A stretch of 64,000 nucleotides of DNA from Leucobacter luti (GTDB taxonomy: Bacteria; Actinomycetota; Actinomycetes; Actinomycetales; Microbacteriaceae): assembly GCF_019464495.1 (NCBI RefSeq), contig NZ_CP080492.1, positions 2,914,001 to 2,978,000 on the forward strand, in the 5' to 3' direction. Of the stretch, positions 62,878-64,000 are shown piece after piece. How positions within the stretch are numbered: the first letter of the stretch is position 1; each line of letters starts with the position of its first letter. A model generated the notes under the pieces. That model was given only the letters and a program-made list of their open reading frames with translations, was not told the origin of the DNA and did not search any database. The position numbers and the translations under genes were made by a program.

Positions 62878-64000
62878 GTCAGCAGACGAATCCGATGCGG
62901 ACTGAGCGTGTGCTCGATATCCGCGATCTTGAAGTGACCTTTGCCACTGATCAGGGCGCTGTGCGTGCGGTGAACGGAGTGTCGCTCGCCGTGGAGCCCG
63001 GTCGGGTACTCGCGGTGGTGGGCGAGTCAGGATCCGGCAAGACGGTCTCCGCGCGCACCGTGCTGGGGTTGCTGCCTGAGACCGCAATCGCGTCCGGTTC
63101 GGTGATCCTATCGTCTCGCGACGGCAGCGAGACGAACGACGTGCTCCACCTCACGGGAGAAGAGCTGAGACGTGTGCGCGGCAGAGACGTCGCGATGGTG
63201 TTCCAAGAGCCGTCCACCGCGCTCAACCCCGTCTACACGGTGGGGTGGCAGATCGCTGAGGGGCTGCGTGCGCACGCCAAACTCTCCAAACGAGAGGCAC
63301 GCGAACAGGCGATTGCGATGTTGGAGCGGGTGGGGATCCCGGATCCGCGCGAGCGCGTTGATTCGTACCCACACCAGCTTTCTGGCGGCCAGAAGCAGCG
63401 CGTGATGATCGCCATGGCGCTCGCGCTGCGGCCGGGACTCATCGTCGCTGACGAGCCGACCACGGCGCTCGACGTCACGGTGCAGGCGGAGATCCTGGAC
63501 CTGTTGCGCACACTGCAGGCTGATCTCGGCACGGCGATCCTGCTCATCACGCACAACATGGGTGTCGTTGCGGACCTTGCAGACGACGTCGCCGTGATGT
63601 ACCAGGGTGAGGTGATCGAGCGTGCGCCGGTGGCTGAGCTGTTTGCGCACCCGCGCGAGGACTATACGAAGCAGTTGCTGCAGGCGGTGTTGAAGCTCGG
63701 CGACGGCAGGATCCGAGTGGCGGATCGCGCCGAGGCGCCAGCGCCCGGGTCAGCAACGGCCGACACGGGCGAACCCCAGTCGCGTCCTGCTCCGCTCGTG
63801 AGCGCCCGCGGTCTCGAGATTCGGTATCCCGGCAGGCTCGGGAAGCCAGGCTTCCAAGCGGTGCGCGGAGTGGACTTCGAGATTTCCGCAGGCGAAGTGT
63901 ACGGGCTGGTGGGGGAGTCCGGATCGGGCAAGTCCACGATCGGGCGCGCGATTGCCGGCCTGACTCCCGCGACGGGCGGTTCACTCCGCGTGCTGGGGCA
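62874..64000 (+). CDS. fused DppD-DppF peptide ABC transporter ATPase (second operon), 3' end outside window
   Basis: At least 375 residues are visible. NBD1 is complete: Walker A GESGSGKT, Q-loop VFQEPSTALNP, signature LSGGQKQRVMIAMALAL, Walker B LIVADEPTTALD, switch ITHN. NBD2 begins near residue 305 and shows its Walker A GESGSGKST before the window ends. It is the ATPase for the permeases at 60771-62877. Confidence 0.93.
   Translation, partial: MSQQTNPMRTERVLDIRDLEVTFATDQGAVRAVNGVSLAVEPGRVLAVVGESGSGKTVSARTVLGLLPETAIASGSVILSSRDGSETNDVLHLTGEELRRVRGRDVAMVFQEPSTALNPVYTVGWQIAEGLRAHAKLSKREAREQAIAMLERVGIPDPRERVDSYPHQLSGGQKQRVMIAMALALRPGLIVADEPTTALDVTVQAEILDLLRTLQADLGTAILLITHNMGVVADLADDVAVMYQGEVIERAPVAELFAHPREDYTKQLLQAVLKLGDGRIRVADRAEAPAPGSATADTGEPQSRPAPLVSARGLEIRYPGRLGKPGFQAVRGVDFEISAGEVYGLVGESGSGKSTIGRAIAGLTPATGGSLRVLG

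Noticed and set aside
1..64000. tRNA, rRNA, transposase, integrase or phage genes
   Set aside because: I looked through intergenic regions and supported reading frames and saw none; a covariance search could still find a small RNA that I missed.

Overview
The window is 64 kb of high-GC actinobacterial chromosome. The gene families and neighbourhoods (divergent ispH next to xseA, DUF4245, fba and glpX, DUF4259, DUF4287, LAxTG cell-wall sorting) fit Microbacteriaceae, and a Leucobacter-like organism is my best guess. That assignment is inference from gene content. I saw no rRNA, tRNA, CRISPR array, prophage, transposase or insertion sequence.

Layout. Positions 1-6.5 kb: the 5' end of a probable mtnA, a PIN-PhoH ATPase gene, a 1-kb repeat island with three copies of a long hairpin, a DUF559 protein, a FadR/GntR regulator divergent from a CynX-type MFS transporter, and a TPR protein. 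Positions 6.5-26.1 kb are mostly housekeeping: fumC (frameshifted), beta-carbonic anhydrase, DUF4245, xseB, xseA, ispH, fba, glpX, rmuC, a DnaQ-like exonuclease and ychF. The normally adjacent xseA and xseB are separated by about 6 kb holding a type-1 sugar/nucleoside-like ABC importer, a class II HDAC-like deacetylase and an Lrp/AsnC regulator. This looks like an inserted uptake and deacetylation module.

Positions 26.4-42.9 kb hold one gene of 16.5 kb. It encodes a cysteine-free surface protein of about 5,486 residues with a signal peptide, a very long beta-sandwich/DUF11-like body, eight SdrD_B-like modules (six with EF-hand-like Ca loops), a Pro/Glu spacer and a LAITG sorting signal. A small one-TM protein follows 22 bp later and may be its partner. 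Positions 43.5-52.9 kb are small accessory genes: a MerR-GyrI regulator (frameshifted) with a probable leaderless 19-bp-spacer promoter, DUF4259, YjdM/PhnA, a lipoprotein TAP-like peptidase, DUF4287, DUF1345, a small alarmone synthetase, an APH-type kinase, homocysteine S-methyltransferase and a CPBP protein.

Positions 53.2-64 kb carry two consecutive, complete-style Dpp/Opp peptide ABC operons in the same orientation, each with a lipoprotein binding protein, two permeases and a fused DppD-DppF ATPase. The second runs off the window.

Two themes cut across genes. A hairpin family with outer ATGGGTC/GACCCAT and inner CTTCA/TGAAG arms occurs five times, always between genes. Two genes (fumC, merR) are each broken by loss of one base in a G/C run, which suggests a common technical cause or recent decay.
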